DNA of 64,000 nt from Erpobdella octoculata (GCA_963978895.1 OZ022242.1:3159166-3223165), one strand, 5' to 3'. Numbered from the stretch's first letter, positions 17,225 through 34,751 are shown. The notes: generated by a model from the letters alone, not told the origin. Made by a program: numbers and translations.

Positions 17225-17822
17225 GCAGACCCTGACTGCTGACTAAATAGTGATGTTTTCACACTAGCCTGGAATAAATCAACTGCAATGGCTGGCTTTG
17301 GACAAATTCTCTATTGCTTACCTGTTTGGTTAGGTTTCCTGAGAGTATCGGAAAAGGAAAGATTGGAGAGGTTTTTGCGGAGATCAAAGCGTGCCGACGA
17401 TTGCTGACCTGTGTCTAAAAGCTGATCAAAGCCTTTTCGTGTCTATAACACCCAATCTGGATCATATCTTCTCTAAACTTCTGCCACCAATGATAAATCA
17501 TGGTCATAATCTTCGCAAGAGAAAACATGATTTTGTACTCCCTTCAATGCAACATCACTCTGTTAGTTTTGCTTGTAACTTTATTATTAGAATGCTCTTC
17601 TATGATTCTTACTAATTTAACTTTTTCTACTCTATTAGCTGATTCAATAACATTATTCTATTGTTATTGTCTAAAATTAACTATTGCTAGTCATTATAAT
17701 TATCGGATTATTGTACGTTCTTTATAGACTTTCTTTTTAATTTCTTGTTTTTTTTGTTTATTTGTTTATGATTCCCTGTGTTCTGTCAGGTTTTTTTTAA
17801 AACACGAATAAATAAATAAATA
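17225..17822 (+). pseudogene. LINE RT C-terminal fragment with (AATA)n tail
   Basis: Reading through two frames gives TAMAGFGQILYCLPVWLGFL, EKERLERFLRRSKRADDC, then LCLKADQSLF, HIFSKLLPP and HNLRKRKHDFVLPS. This is the usual post-RT tail of CR1/RTE-like animal LINEs (Y-A-x-P-x-W-G-F, then LRRSKR, then LLPP and LR-R-HD). Frameshifted and 5' truncated. The sequence ends in AATAAATAAATAAATAAATG, the element's 3' tail. Confidence 0.78.
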
Positions 17823-17829
17823 AATGATG

Positions 17830-19925
17830 CACACATCAGCACCAAGCAAGCGACTGCTAGCTGAAATTTTGGAAACAATTTTAGGCATGTTTTTTGTACG
17901 CTAGTGGGACATTGTGTGCATTTACATCTAACAATTGTTAGGCTTTATACAGTGCTACTGTATAAAATTTTGTTGTTTCAGATGGGAGGATTCCAGTTTG
18001 TAATCAACCAAGTGGTGTTCGCAAGTCGAATCTTTTAAATCCTTATCAATCTGCTAACATCTCAGAGCTGGCACAACTCCCTTCCGCTCTAAAGTCCGGA
18101 AAGAAGACAAGAAGAGAAAATAGCCTACACTAGAGGCTTGACGTTTATTGACTATATCTCAAAAAGTATTCATTAAAAAATTTAAAAAAAGTATTCATTA
18201 AAAAATTTAAAAAAAGTATATGTGATGTAGAGAAAAATTAAGAATACAGTAATATGCTGTTCAATCTCAATCTTCAACGCGTTTTCTAAAAATCACAAAA
18301 AACTTTGGGGTGGCGGTAATACTTACCCTACAGTATTTCTTTGAGCGGTCAATAAATCAGACTTTCCTAAGGATTGTCTGACATTCCTACCGAGTGACTA
18401 AATTTTAAGCTTAACTGCAACATTGATAGCTAGTTGTAATTGTTAGCGCTAATAATTATTAGGCTAACAAATATACAATTATAATCAGTAGCTCACACAA
18501 AGCACAGCTTTCTTCTAGTTCTAAATTATTCCGGATATTAATGGTTCTCTTCTTTTTTTCAAACTATTTTTGCATGCTTACTTACTAATTACATTTAATA
18601 TTTTTTGGCACTTTAAAATTTTTTTAAAGTTTAAACTTTCAAAAAAAACAAATAAATAATTTTAAAAATTGAAAGAAAACAAACATAAAACTAATAGAAT
18701 AGGGGTACTCCTGTAACATGTTTTGCATTTTCATATAAGCTAACCAAATGAATTCGAGTTAACAACAAGTAAATTGGAAAACATCGGTGGAATAGAATAG
18801 ATTAAAATTAATAAAAAAAATCTATTTAAAAAGAAGAAAACTTTTATAACTTGTAATACTATATTTTTTTTAATAAAGTTTTGATGTTGTAACGTATAAC
18901 GCTCTCAACCATAGGATTTAATATAAACGTTGTAATATTATTAGAGATTTATCAGCTCAGTTTCACAGTTGTGAATTTTTTTATAATATTTATAAATAAA
19001 ATGACGGAACAAAACAAGTTTGATGAAATTATTGGTTTGTTTGCTCATATATAACTTCATGCAAAAAAATTTTTTAAATTCAATATTACACAAACATTTC
19101 TCAAGCACACTTTTCAAAGTATTCGTAACGGGAACCTAACCATTGAAACATGCTTTAAGAGCAGGTACAGCTGGATATTCAAATTAAACAATGAAACCGA
19201 CCCAAATTATGTCACACTAGTTGTACTAAATTTCGCAACCTTTTAGTAAGGTTAAAAAATTGAGGAGTTTATCAATTCATTTCTTCTGATTTACATAATA
19301 AGGTGCATATAATTAATACAAATAAGGACTTTTAACCAATGCTGTTTTGTCATAAAACATATGTAGCTACTCGGGTGCTTGTCTATGGTTAAATGCGTTC
19401 TGGAAAGATATTTGATGTTTCATGTTGCAACGCAAAACTGAGAAATAATCCACTAAGTCGCGACTAGTTTTTTTCTAACATTTCTTCTTTGTAAAAAAAA
19501 AATCAATTTATTTTTGCTATCTGAAAACATCTTTGACCAAAATAAGACATCATATGTGTTTTTAAAGTGTATATATTTTATTTTCTAAATTCGAGAAAGT
19601 AATTTTAGAAACTTGCACATAGAAATCAGCTCTGCAAAAAAACAGGCGATATCTCGATCTTTATATGGCGATATATTAATCTGGTTCTTAAGGAAAGTTC
19701 TTCAAACAACTTATGTTATTAAAAGTAATTTCAATAATAACATTCAATGCAACTTGTAAGCTAATGAATAAGATAAGTAATGTAGTGTTGAGTCACAACA
19801 GTCAGTATTATTTTGTCTGAAACCCCTAATTTATATTTCGAATACTGAAGTAAAGAAGTATGGTTAACATAAGCACCTAAACGTATCCTGATTATAATAT
19901 GTAGAAAATATTGGAATTAACACAG
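17830..19925. other. no feature recognised
   Basis: About 2.1 kb of AT-rich sequence without credible ORFs, RNA genes or terminal repeats. It contains one short tandem duplication (AAAGTATTCATTAAAAAATT, about 18166-18210). Confidence 0.45.
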
Positions 19926-19926
19926 A

Positions 19927-20048
<122 letters not shown>

Positions 20049-20159
20049 TGAAAAATTTAGAATGTCTGTCGAAAAAAATAATAAACGTAAAATGGTCTAT
20101 TGTCTTTAATAGCGCGTGCCTGAAAGAAAATATTACACCTAAGTACGTCAATATATGTA

Positions 20160-20232
20160 TGATAAGGTAGTTGGCATGATGCAAGGCGGTTTTGCCGATC
20201 CGACAGTCGTGGGTTCGAGTCTGAAGTTGAGA
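20160..20232 (+). mobile_element. tRNA-like SINE head, truncated at TA tract
   Basis: Contains an A-box-like AGTTGGCATGATG and a B box GGTTCGAGTCTG spaced as in a tRNA. The acceptor stem does not pair and the sequence breaks into (TA)n immediately after. Best read as the head of a tRNA-derived SINE rather than a tRNA gene. Confidence 0.5.
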
Positions 20233-20233
20233 C

Positions 20234-20265
<32 letters not shown>

Positions 20266-20285
20266 ATTTATATATTTATATATAA

Positions 20286-20370
<85 letters not shown>
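20234..20370. repeat. (TA)n microsatellite with TTTATA interruptions
   Basis: A TA tract whose left half is interrupted by TTTATA units, so it is older than the pure tracts nearby. Confidence 0.95.
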
Positions 20371-20371
<1 letters not shown>

Positions 20372-22100
20372 CGTGTCGATTACCTGTCAATTCGATTAAA
20401 ATATTTAACGCAGATGACAAATTTTAACGCATTTGAAAAGTTTTAATTATTTCTTTCATAGATACAATACTTATGATGTATATGATTTCTTTAAACAACA
20501 AACACTGCTTGTCTTTGGTTTCTTATTTACATATTGCAATTTCGTTCACATCAATTTTGATCCTTATCGCGCTTCATGCATAAATCAGAAAGAAAAACGA
20601 TAGTATCTAATAAAAGTCAATCGTTTTTATACACTTTTACGTAACTTGACTTCTCTGTCTGTCTGTCCTCAAAATTTATGAATTGATTTTTCACCAACTG
20701 TTAGACAAGTTATAACATTTAAACGTTTAGCATAGGCTTTAGCCGCCCGCCAAAACAATATTCAATAGTTTCCAAAGCAGTTTAATCATTATTTTAAATA
20801 TTTATTTTGTAACGCATTTAAAGTTATTCACTAGCTGGCTCTAATATCATTTAAATGAACTTTTAAACAATCATGACTTTGACAAAAACGTATAAAAATG
20901 TTGACTAAAGTATTACTATAAACAATGGTAAAACTATTATTGCATTTAGAAATCGATTTGCATAATTTAAAAAATATAAAAGTGTGTTTTTAAAAAACTT
21001 TGTATTTTAATTTTCACCTGTTTAAATTTGTTTATTGGGCATAACAAAACATTTATACAATAAAACAAGTTGACAAAAATTTAAAATAAATGCAAACAAC
21101 AAAATAGCCCAAAGGGAGCATCCGATGAGATGAATCTCGCTTGAGGATGACCATTGCAGGTGAAACATTCGTAAATAAATTGGATTTATATTCAATACAA
21201 GAAATCACAGAATGTTGACAATAAAATACTAAAATACATTTCTTGAAAGTAAAAAATAATCAAATTTACATTTAGATAATTATAACATACATTCAACAGC
21301 AAAAGGACATAAAATAAAAGATAGAAAAAAACATGCATTTTTAAGATTATAGCTTCAATAAATTAGATTTGAGTCAATGTTTAAATATTGAAAAGGACTC
21401 GAAGCCTTTATAGAGATAGGGATAGGAATGACTGAATATGTACGTGGACCTAAACATTTAATCGAGAAAGTGTTTAATGTATAAGCAAATTCTGGAAAAA
21501 AAGATTAAATGATCGTAAAAAATGAGCATGAGCGTCTGATGACTTTGTCAAGAAATCATTACAAGATTGAGGAAACAAAGATTTGAAATATTTTAACATA
21601 AATAAACTAATTTAAAATAAATTTACTTTAAAATATTTAAAATCTTATTTTTATTAGAATTTGAATTTAGAAGAAAAAATGATATAAGAAAAACATAATT
21701 TGGATGAGTCCCTTGAGCAGAATGTGTAAAGAAAGATGTTTTGGGTAATTCGAAGCCCATACAATATTGCTATTTAGAAATGGAAGGCAAGACAAATGCG
21801 AAATATAACATAATACAAGTTTCGGTGTTTATATAGCGACATAGTCTAGATAGGATTCAAATATTCTTAAAAACTTTTGATTTAACATGCTTAATGTGAT
21901 TTACCCAGATCTACCCATGTTAAGTGCTGATTAAGAAGCACACATAAAAATCTATATGAAGTGACTAATAGAAACACCAGAGATACTGAGACATGAACTG
22001 GTAAAGATGGATTTAATTTTAGGATAAAATAAAAAAGTGACATAAAAAAGTGAGATTCTGCGTGATTGAGATCTAAACATTGCCTAACAAAAAATATGAA
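20371..22100. other. mostly unassigned AT-rich sequence
   Basis: ACTTGACTTCTCTGTCTGTC at about 20645 recurs inverted near 58.98 kb, so part of this is a dispersed repeat. A Helitron-end-like CACTAGCTGG is at 20831. No gene was seen. Confidence 0.4.
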
Positions 22101-22116
22101 ATAAACTATATTATTC

Positions 22117-26699
<4,583 letters not shown>

Positions 26700-26975
26700 C
26701 TGACAAAAAAAAATAAACATACATTTCAGCTCATTATGATTTTTGTTTATAATTGGTTTAATGTAAAATTTGTAAATTGTAAAAGCTTTTCCTTAACTAA
26801 AGGGTTTCCTTAAAATAAATGACATAATTAAGCACTACAAGCATTTATTTTATTTTATTATTTTGTAGATGCTCAACATTTTAAATAAAGAAATTATCTA
26901 TATCTTTTATGCCTGACTAAATATAGGAGTTTAATTGGCAGCTTCAAACCTCTGTGGATCTCAGCCACCCGGGGT

Positions 26976-28056
26976 TGTCAACATGGAGGGCAAAACGCTC
27001 AACAATAAAACTCCAACTTCAACTAAAGAGTTCTTTATTATTAAATAAAAAATAAACTAAACGGAAAATGTAACTTCACTACGAAAGTTCGCTTCAATAC
27101 GAGATTTCAATTCAATTCGCCAATTCAACACAGTTCACTAATTCACACCAATTCGACAATTCACTGCCATTCACTCCTAACTGCGCGACAACGACTCTCG
27201 AGCTCCACTTCAACTCTTCTAAAAACTCTGCGCATACTTTTTTTCTGCCTAAACAGCACGCTAGCCACTAATATACAACAACTTTTACAACTACAGGTGA
27301 ACATTCATACTACAACAAATAGCGAGCGTACACACAACACATCCCATCCACCAATAATCACATACACAACATGTCTATCTTGACATTCCGTCCCTTCTTC
27401 CAGACGAAAAATGGTTTGTTTTTCTCTCTTCTAATTCTGGAAATTCATTTTCGGCTTCCATCGGCTAAGTTAACACGGATGTCGACTCAGGAAATCTGCT
27501 CCAACGTTGTCTTTACCTCGTATGGCTCTCAAGACGTATCGATAAGGTTGTAATGCTTGTGTCCACCTCATGAGCCTTCCATTCTGATACTGTGCAGCAC
27601 CCAGATACTGTAGTGGCCGGTGATCAGTTTCTAAAATGAACTCCGAACCATAAAGATACTGTTGGAATTTTCCAATTGCCCACACAATTGCTAAGCATTC
27701 TTTCTCAATAGTTGAATAATTAATCTCTCTTGGTAAAAGTTTTCGACTTGCAAAAGCTACTGGATGTTTGATCCCATCTTCTCTTTGTTGAAGCATTATC
27801 GCACCAATCCCAACATTTGAAGCATCAGTTTGTAGAATGAACGTCTTGTTAACATCAGGCAGCTTCAATACAGGTGGATTTACTCTCTTCTAAAAACTCT
27901 GCGCATACTTTTTTTCTGCCTAAAGAGCACGCTAGCCACTAATATACAACAACTCTTACAACTACAGTTGAACATTCATACTACAACAAATAGCGAGCGT
28001 ACACACAACACATCCCATCCACCAATAATCACATACACAACATGTCTATCTTGACA
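26976..28056 (-). mobile_element. deleted Ty3/gypsy-type LTR element
   Basis: The left LTR is 26976-27385 (410 bp). The right LTR is cut to its first 175 bp or so (27883-28056). Plus-strand ends are TGTCAACATGG and ATCTTGACA. A purine-rich GGAAGAAGGGACGGAA precedes the 3' LTR on the minus strand. The target duplication GGGGT is at 26971-26975 and 28057-28061. Everything between the RNase H domain and the LTR fragment is missing, so a large internal deletion joined LTR sequence to pol. Confidence 0.88.
27470..27868 (-). pseudogene. Ty3/gypsy RNase H domain remnant
   Basis: 132 residues of uninterrupted retroelement RNase H: FILQTDASNVGIGAIMLQQ (catalytic Asp in TDAS), PVAFASRKLLPREINYSTIE (catalytic Glu region), KECLAIVWAIGKFQQYLYG, then ILETDHRPLQYL and RGKDNVGADFLSR at the end. 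This is the RT/RNase H connection order of Ty3 pol. No RT motifs upstream and no integrase downstream remain. Confidence 0.88.
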
Positions 28057-28061
28057 GGGGT

Positions 28062-28930
28062 AGGCAGGCCAAACTCGACGTCGCCATATAGACAAAACAA
28101 AAATTTTATTCTTAGTCAATAATTTTCCCAAAAAAAGTTGATGACTGGGGGAAAGTGAAATTATCTTTTTCTCCATGAAAACGTTATCTCAGTATTGTTT
28201 TTTCTAACCATCTACTTTCAAAACTAGTAAACTTACAAGGATAGCAAAATTAGTTATATAAAGCGTAATATTTTAGATATCTGAAAACAATATAAATTCT
28301 TCTAAATAAAGATTCCGGAACTTTTTGTCAGCAGGATATAATAGGTAATTATGCACTACTATAGAGCAAAATGAAATCAGCTGGTTATAATCAAAGAATT
28401 ATCATTATAAATCTGGTCGCACAAGTAATGAAATCAAGAATATTCATCAAATGCGATACTTCAAACACTTTTTTCAGCTGATTTTTAAAAAAATGCTCAC
28501 CCGGAGTGGCGCCACAAAAGCACGATGCAGAGATAATTCATCGTGGAGAATGTTTCACGATGGAAAGCACCAACTTGCAAAAAAAATAATAATAAGAATG
28601 TACCCTACTCGTAACAAAGATGGAATTGGAAAGTTTGCCGAATTAATTTAAGAAATTATATTCTATTGCAATGTCATACACTTAGACATTTATGTTATTA
28701 AAACAATTACCTATTTGTTTATTAAAAGTAGGTTATATCTCTTTAGAAGCTCTCTGGACCTAACTAAAACTTGATTGCTTTAATGTGCAAGGTGCAATAA
28801 TATTTAACCATTTCTATTTAAAATTCTCTTCTTTTATTATAACTTCACAAATAGGAAATTGTTTTGGAATCTCTATTTTAATTATTTAATCTTTTTAAAG
28901 TTCTGCATATACAAATTATTTCTATATAAT
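28062..28930. other. no gene recognised
   Basis: AT-rich. A GATAATTCATCGTGGAGAAT at about 28534, followed by TTTCACGATGGAAAG, resembles one inverted pair of the TTCATCGTG motif used by the element at 45.9 kb. Confidence 0.4.
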
Positions 28931-28934
28931 GTTA

Positions 28935-29220
28935 CTAGCGGGGTACCCGTCGTTGCCAGGGGTTTTCAAAGGTTTTTCTATCGTTTTTCTCTTTCACTCC
29001 CGTTTCCTTCCCCGCTTGCTCTCCCGCTCCCGGTAGCTTTCCCGTTCCCGCTTCCTATCTCGTTCCCGGTCGCTTTCCCGTTCTGGTCGCTTTCCCGCTC
29101 CCGGTCGCTTTCCCGCTCTCGGTCGCTTTCCGCTCCCGGTTGCTTTCCCGCTCTTGCTTGCTCTCCCGTACCCGGTCGCTTTCCTTTTCCCACTCACTCC
29201 TTCGCTTTCGTTCAAGTCAC
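28935..29220 (-). mobile_element. Helitron H-II 3' end fragment
   Basis: CTAG at 28935 with T outside, preceded on the minus strand by GGGGTTTT/GCAACGACGGGTACCCCG-like sequence and a decayed array of GGAAAGCGACCGGGAGCG units. The 5' end is not defined. Confidence 0.55.
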
Positions 29221-29901
29221 TTCTATAATTTATTTTATAAAAAAGTTGCTTCATTAGGTAAATATTCGATAATTTCAGGAATTTGAATCGAGACATAACC
29301 GTTATTTAAGTGTTGTTTTAGTATTAAAAACTACGATTAAACATCGTAATCAATACTAGCCATATATATACTTTATAAATGTAACCAATTCTACCACATT
29401 TTAACTAAATAAAGCTAGTAGTTGAAAAATAGAGTTATCACTTACTTTCACACAATAATTTACCAATGAAAAATGCCAACATTGCAAATATGCAATATTT
29501 GTTATTATCAAACATTTAACTTTTCAGAAATTATTTCTAAACGTTATTTTTATAATTTACCAAGTGAACTGAAAGTTGAAATTTTAAAAATCGTGCGTTG
29601 GTAGATTAATATAATATAATACTTAGTAACAACACAGTAATAACTATTCTTCTGAACGACAAAATTTCTTTTTAAAGCGAAGGTGTGAAAAAACCAAGAT
29701 CTATTTAAGACAGCTTGAATAACTATAAAATCACGTCATTCTATATAAAAGTTTGACTAATTATACTGAGTCACTAATGACATCATTTTATACAGTATAC
29801 AACGATTCTCTTGAAGCCGCTATGCTAGAATAATATAATATAATAAATGCAAGGAAGTTATTCACTTAAGTTATTAACCATCCGAAATACGGCGAAACGC
29901 T

Positions 29902-29905
<4 letters not shown>

Positions 29906-29933
<28 letters not shown>

Positions 29934-31507
29934 TCTTTATTAACCAGCTTGACAATGACGCACAGCGGTTTACATTTAAATAATAAAATAATAAAAATAA
30001 GAATTAAATAAAAATGAATACAATCGACAATCTAAAGTTAAAGACTTAAAATAAAAATCTAAAAACTTGTTTTTATCAGAGATTTAATAAAGAGTTCGGC
30101 ATTGTTTAAGTTATTTTGAGTTATTTTGAGTGCAGCGATCTATAGATAAAAGTTTTTATAAGTAAGGAATCGGCATGCGGAATTACTCTGTCGTGAGCTC
30201 GAGGACGAAGGTGATATCCCGATTTCTTGACGTCTGGGAGAAGATGGTGAAGGACGTGAAGGCGGTTAGACAGAACCTGGTTGAACAGAGTTGAATCCGC
30301 CACGGCGCATCGGTGCACAAAATCAGGGCGGTCGGGAGCCAAGAAACCCTGGCGTGTCACCTTCCTAATGACTGACTCGATACGTTGAAGATCTCCCGAA
30401 CCTATGAAACCCCACCATGATTGAGAGGCGTAGGTGATCCTGGATATAAGTGTCGCCTCCGTGACCGTCCAAAGCTCCCTGCCACACAGCCCGTGAGCCC
30501 GTAAGTTTCTTAGTGCATATAAAGACTGTGCAGATTTTGTGTTGATCCAGTTAATGTGCTCTCGGAATGAGAGCCTTCCGTCAATCAGGACTCCCAGCAC
30601 ATTCATTACATCCACCCTCTCCACTCCGACCAAAGGGGTAGGGAGTGTGTTTGCCTTTGTTCTGGGGCGACGCACAACCAACTCTTTTGTTTTTGAATCG
30701 TTTAAATTTAGGTTATTTCTTTTTGCCCAGATCTGTATGTTCGTGAGCTCATCAACGATTAAGTGAGAATTACCCGGTGGTACTATAAGGTATGTATCAT
30801 CTGCATATTTCTCTAGACGGTTACCATCTATGCTGGGGGAGAGGTCTGATGCCGCAACAATGTAGCAACTGGGTCCAATTCCTGAACCTTGGACGATGCT
30901 TGCATTTATTTCTTTTAAAGACGACACTTGGTTTTGGAATTTAGTGCAGTACATTCGCCCTCTAAGGAAGTCAACCAGCCAGTTGTACGCCTCGTCTTCT
31001 ATTGGTAGTTTGGCAAAATTTCTCATAAGCTCTGAGTGGCGGACAGTATCGAAGGCCTTTGAAAAGTCCAGTGCTATAACGTGGACATACGGGTGGATTT
31101 GTAGTTGTTCGGAAATGTGTAGTGTCAGGCTGATTAGTGCCGCCGTTGTGGATCCCGTTGGACGGAAAGCATATTGGTCATGGAAGTAGTGGTTGTACCC
31201 CGAACTTCCCAGAATTGGATAGACGAATCGCTGTACCACCATCTTTTCCATAATCCTTGAGAGTATTGGTGTAATTGAAATTGGTCTGTACTCGTGGCTT
31301 CCCTGAGGATTAACTACTTTTGAAACCGGGGTTATCTGACATCTCCTCCACCGGTCTGGTATCTGTGATTGGTTTAACGACAAGTTAAATAGAAAGGCGA
31401 GCGGTTCGGCAAGTATTGGTGCCGAGACTCGGTAGAACCAGGAGGGAATTTCATCCATTCCGGAGGCGGAGGTTTTTAGTGTGTCCAAAGCAAGGAAGAC
31501 TTGCCAG
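29906..31507 (-). mobile_element. non-LTR retrotransposon inserted in unit D1
   Basis: Flanked by GCTTAAG on both sides (29899-29905 and 31508-31514). The empty site with a single GCTTAAG is present at 50620-50626. The 3' end (left) is a (TTAC)n tail; the 5' end is truncated inside the RT. Confidence 0.9.
30121..31488 (-). CDS. non-LTR RT (LINE) C-terminal two thirds, open
   Basis: 455 residues without a stop. RT motifs are in order: WRRCQITPVSKV (finger), YRPISITPILSRIMEKMV, YAFRPTGSTTAALISL, ALDFSKAFDTVRHSELM with the first catalytic Asp, the QGSGIGPSCYIVAASDL block, KYADDTYLIV with the YADD pair, then LNLNDSKTKELVV and VLGVLIDGRLSF (thumb), and a C-terminal RLHVLHHLLPDVKK. The frame runs upstream of the first listed start to the truncation point, so endonuclease and any ORF1 are missing. 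The intact frame suggests a recent insertion. CR1/Jockey-type group, not resolved further. Confidence 0.9.
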   Translation of the reverse strand: MDTLKTSASGMDEIPSWFYRVSAPILAEPLAFLFNLSLNQSQIPDRWRRCQITPVSKVVNPQGSHEYRPISITPILSRIMEKMVVQRFVYPILGSSGYNHYFHDQYAFRPTGSTTAALISLTLHISEQLQIHPYVHVIALDFSKAFDTVRHSELMRNFAKLPIEDEAYNWLVDFLRGRMYCTKFQNQVSSLKEINASIVQGSGIGPSCYIVAASDLSPSIDGNRLEKYADDTYLIVPPGNSHLIVDELTNIQIWAKRNNLNLNDSKTKELVVRRPRTKANTLPTPLVGVERVDVMNVLGVLIDGRLSFREHINWINTKSAQSLYALRNLRAHGLCGRELWTVTEATLISRITYASQSWWGFIGSGDLQRIESVIRKVTRQGFLAPDRPDFVHRCAVADSTLFNQVLSNRLHVLHHLLPDVKKSGYHLRPRAHDRVIPHADSLLIKTFIYRSLHSK

Positions 31508-32385
31508 GCTTAAGTTTAATACTTCAAAATTTATAATAACTTCTAAGCATTAAACAATTTCTAATTTATTAACAATGAGGTTTGTTGTGTATAATTTGTT
31601 CAGCTGGTTTTTTTAACTAAAAATACTTGGTTAAAACAATAAAAAAAGAATTGAAAATGTAATAATCTGTAAATAAGAAAAATTAATTAAAAAAATACCA
31701 GTTGTCCAACACCCATAGGAGCCTACACTGTCTAAGACAACAACACAACTTAGTAATGAGAATAATTAAAATTATACTTTCGTGACAATTCATCAAATCA
31801 TCTCACATCTAAGCATTCATTGTCACTTTTAAAGTATACTCGGGTTTGTGTGATATGAATATATGAATATATGAATAGCGCTACAACAACTGTCTTCTCA
31901 ATACACTCGCAACCCAGCGTCGTATGATAGAAAGAAATTTAAGCACTGAAGAAGACAGATTTTGGAGGCAAAGAACTTGTCTCACCTGACAAACATTTAA
32001 AAACAGTTTTTGATTTTATTCATTATATGGTGATAATAATGATGATGGTGGTGGTAATAGTGATGGTGGTGGTGGTTATGGTGATGATGATAATAATGAT
32101 GGCAAGGATGTAGTGATGATGATGAAACTAAATGTGTTTAAGGGACGTAGGTATAAGTTCAGTGAAATTTTTTAAGATGATTGTTGACTTTTTAAAATGA
32201 GTGTTTACTAGAAAAGGAAACCTCTGTAAAAAAGAAAAGATTTTAAAGCTGTATGGAATCCGGCTAAACTAGATGTCTTAATGATGTGTTAATGAAGTCT
32301 ATTCCACATTTGAGGGATGCGGTCACGTCAATGGTTCTTCCGTAAAGCTCGAAAAGTCTGCAAGGAGGACTAGAGAAGAAACCTT

Positions 32386-33637
32386 GCTTTTCCTCATTTA
32401 CATTAATGATCTACTAAAGGCTTCTTCGTTGGTTAAATTTTTGTTGTTTGCTGAAGACACGAGAATTTTTGCTTCTCAATTATGAATAATGAACTCGTGA
32501 GTATTGATAAATGGTTCCGAACTAATAAATTATCATTAAATATGGATACAACTAATTATGTTCTTTTTCGTACTAGGCATAAAACCTCTTATTGTGACAA
32601 CATTTTTAATATAAATGTTTATTCAATCAGATGTGTATCTATCTTCCATTAAATTTTTGGGTGTTATTATAGATGAACACTTGGATTGGTCCAGGCCAGG
32701 CACATCTTTTTATTGAATTAAAAATTTCCAAAAACATAGGTATTATTTACAAAATTAGTAGGTTTGTTGACAAAAAGATATTAAAATTATTGTATTATTC
32801 ATTGATTTATCCCTATTTTACATACTGCAATATAGTTTGGGCAGCTAATTATCTAACAAGACTAAGAGGATTACACAATGTAATACACATTCTTCAAAAG
32901 AAAGCAATTCGCATTATTTTTGATTTGCCATATCGAGCTTCTACTGGGCCGACTATTCTTGTGAATAAATTACCAAATATACATCAATTAAATAAATTTC
33001 AAATTTGTCTTTTTAAGTTCAAATATAATAACTTGCCTAATGTTTTCATTCATATGTTCAAGAAAACTTCGGATATTCCTACCTTTGTTTTGCGATCATC
33101 AGTCAACTATAAATCTGATTTTTGTGGTACTACGTTTTAAAGTTTTTCTATTTGCTGTCGGGGTCCTCGGTTGTTTAACTTGCTTTCAGCTCATTTAAAA
33201 TCAATTAAATCTATAATGCTGTTTGAAAAATGTTTGAAATCTTTCATTTAACTATCAAATTGATTATACGCCTTTTTCTCAACTCAATTGGTTTTGACTT
33301 GATCCCATAATCTTATTTGTTTATTATTATTATATACCTAATTCTCAACTCTTATTTTATTAATGAATTGTCTCTCTGTTTTTCTTTCAGCTCGAATAGC
33401 CACAGCCTGATTCTATATTACTCTTGAAATGACATCTGAAATCTTTTATTTCTTCAATGAGTTAATTTTGTTTTTGTTTGTTTGTTTGCTGCTTATTATT
33501 TCTATCTGCTATAAGGATATTCCCTAGATGGGAAGTAATTCCCTTGGGAGACTTCTTTTGGACGATATTTATTTTCTTCTTCTTTTTTTGTGCTCTGTTT
33601 TTTATTATCATCCCAATAAACGAATTAAACGGTAAAA
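32386..33637 (+). pseudogene. second LINE fragment in unit D1
   Basis: Frames read FLIYINDLLKASSLVKFLLF followed by AEDT where the catalytic ADDT is expected, then KWFRTNKLSLNMD, SIKFLGVIIDEHLDW, and in the ORF at 32673-33140 RFVDKKILKLLYYSLIYPYF and QKKAIRIIFDLPYRAS. Frameshifts and the Asp-to-Glu change make it inactive. It interrupts GAAACCTTTAGAT, which is continuous in unit D2 at about 51491, with a short imperfect AAACC(C)TT duplication. Confidence 0.82.
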
Positions 33638-33769
33638 ACCCTTTAGATACTGATCTGAGCTTTTGTCGTTCCTAACTTCAGTGATGTCAACGGCAACAGA
33701 CAAAAAGAGGAAAATTTGTCTTTTACTCGGTTTTTTCTTGCGTTATAATTTTGCACCTTTCATTATAAA

Positions 33770-33932
<163 letters not shown>

Positions 33933-33959
33933 ATAAAATAATTATGTTACTTTTTTGTT

Positions 33960-34392
33960 TAATAATTTTTAACTTCTATTAAATTTTCTTCGCGGTGTTG
34001 GTGTTAATTTTGAAACAGACTTTTCAAAGAATTTAGAAGCAGAACTAGATAATCTATTTTTCAATTTGTTTGGCTGGTTCTATTATGATTTTTTTACCTT
34101 ACTTTAATTTTACTTGCAAGACTCTACTAATCTTATTATTATAATTTTAGAACTTTGTTATATTGGTGTAGAGATTTGAATTTTTATTTTTAGAAATCGA
34201 TTAATAACTGAAAAAGCAGCGTGTCACAGTCTTCCCTGCTGGAATGACGTGAACATCAGAAAGAAAAAAGCAACTCAGAACGACAACAAAAACTTTAATA
34301 AAACGCAGTTAACGACAAGAAATCAAATGTAAAAACGCGCAGGACTTCGCCTGATACTAATTAGCTAGACTGTCCTGGCCGGCTTCAAATCG
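33960..34392. other. unassigned; possible LTR-like piece
   Basis: TGTCACAGTCTTCCCTGCTG at 34221 has the look of an LTR end (TGTC...), but no partner was found. No ORF. Confidence 0.25.
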
Positions 34393-34436
34393 ATATATAT
34401 ATATATATATATATTATTCAAATAATTAGGTGTTAA

Positions 34437-34583
34437 TTTTTCGGCGATACAGGCTCGGTTAAATTTTATTGACCAAGTTTTGTTGCAAACTTTTTCTATT
34501 AAATGAGATAGTTCGCGTAATTTAACTCGCCCACGAAGTTGTTCAAAGAACGCCCGATTATACAAATCTTTATTACTTTTTAA
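34437..34583 (-). pseudogene. PLE N-terminal fragment, inverted arm
   Basis: A perfect 147-bp reverse complement of 34744-34890. On the minus strand it encodes [19 protein letters not shown] and [13 protein letters not shown], then [15 protein letters not shown] beyond the arm, and ends at a short TA tract (34393-34413). The L-x-x-C-x-x-x-K-L-x-P pattern resembles the N-terminal part of Penelope-like ORFs. The arm begins at the predicted hammerhead cleavage site, apart from the shared TT. Confidence 0.6.
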
Positions 34584-34701
34584 TACCTTCCCTCGCATTT
34601 TATTTTGGTCATATTTTATTTTTATCTACGTACTTCCACATTTCATTATTTGTTTTTAATCGTCTTTGTTTATGTTCGGTTCCTGTACCGCCGGCCTTTT
34701 G

Positions 34702-34745
34702 CTTTTTCTGAAGATGGCTGAAAAAATAGCCGAAACTTGCAAGTT

Positions 34746-34751
<6 letters not shown>
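34702..34751 (+). ncRNA. hammerhead ribozyme 2, PLE-associated
   Basis: Stem I CTTTTT (34702-34707) pairs with AAAAAG (34746-34751). The core is CTGAAGA (position 7 is free in the consensus CUGANGA). Stem II is GGCT/AGCC with a GAAAAAAT loop, then GAA, a palindromic stem III ACTTGCAAGT (34735-34744), and T at 34745 as the cleavage base. The same extra T before stem II occurs in the first ribozyme. Sequence outside the core is different from copy 1, so the fold is kept while bases change. Confidence 0.78.

Noticed and set aside
17985..18120. Possible transposase C-terminal piece (GRIPVCNQPSG...)
   Set aside because: Protein-like for about 45 codons but matches no family motif I can name.
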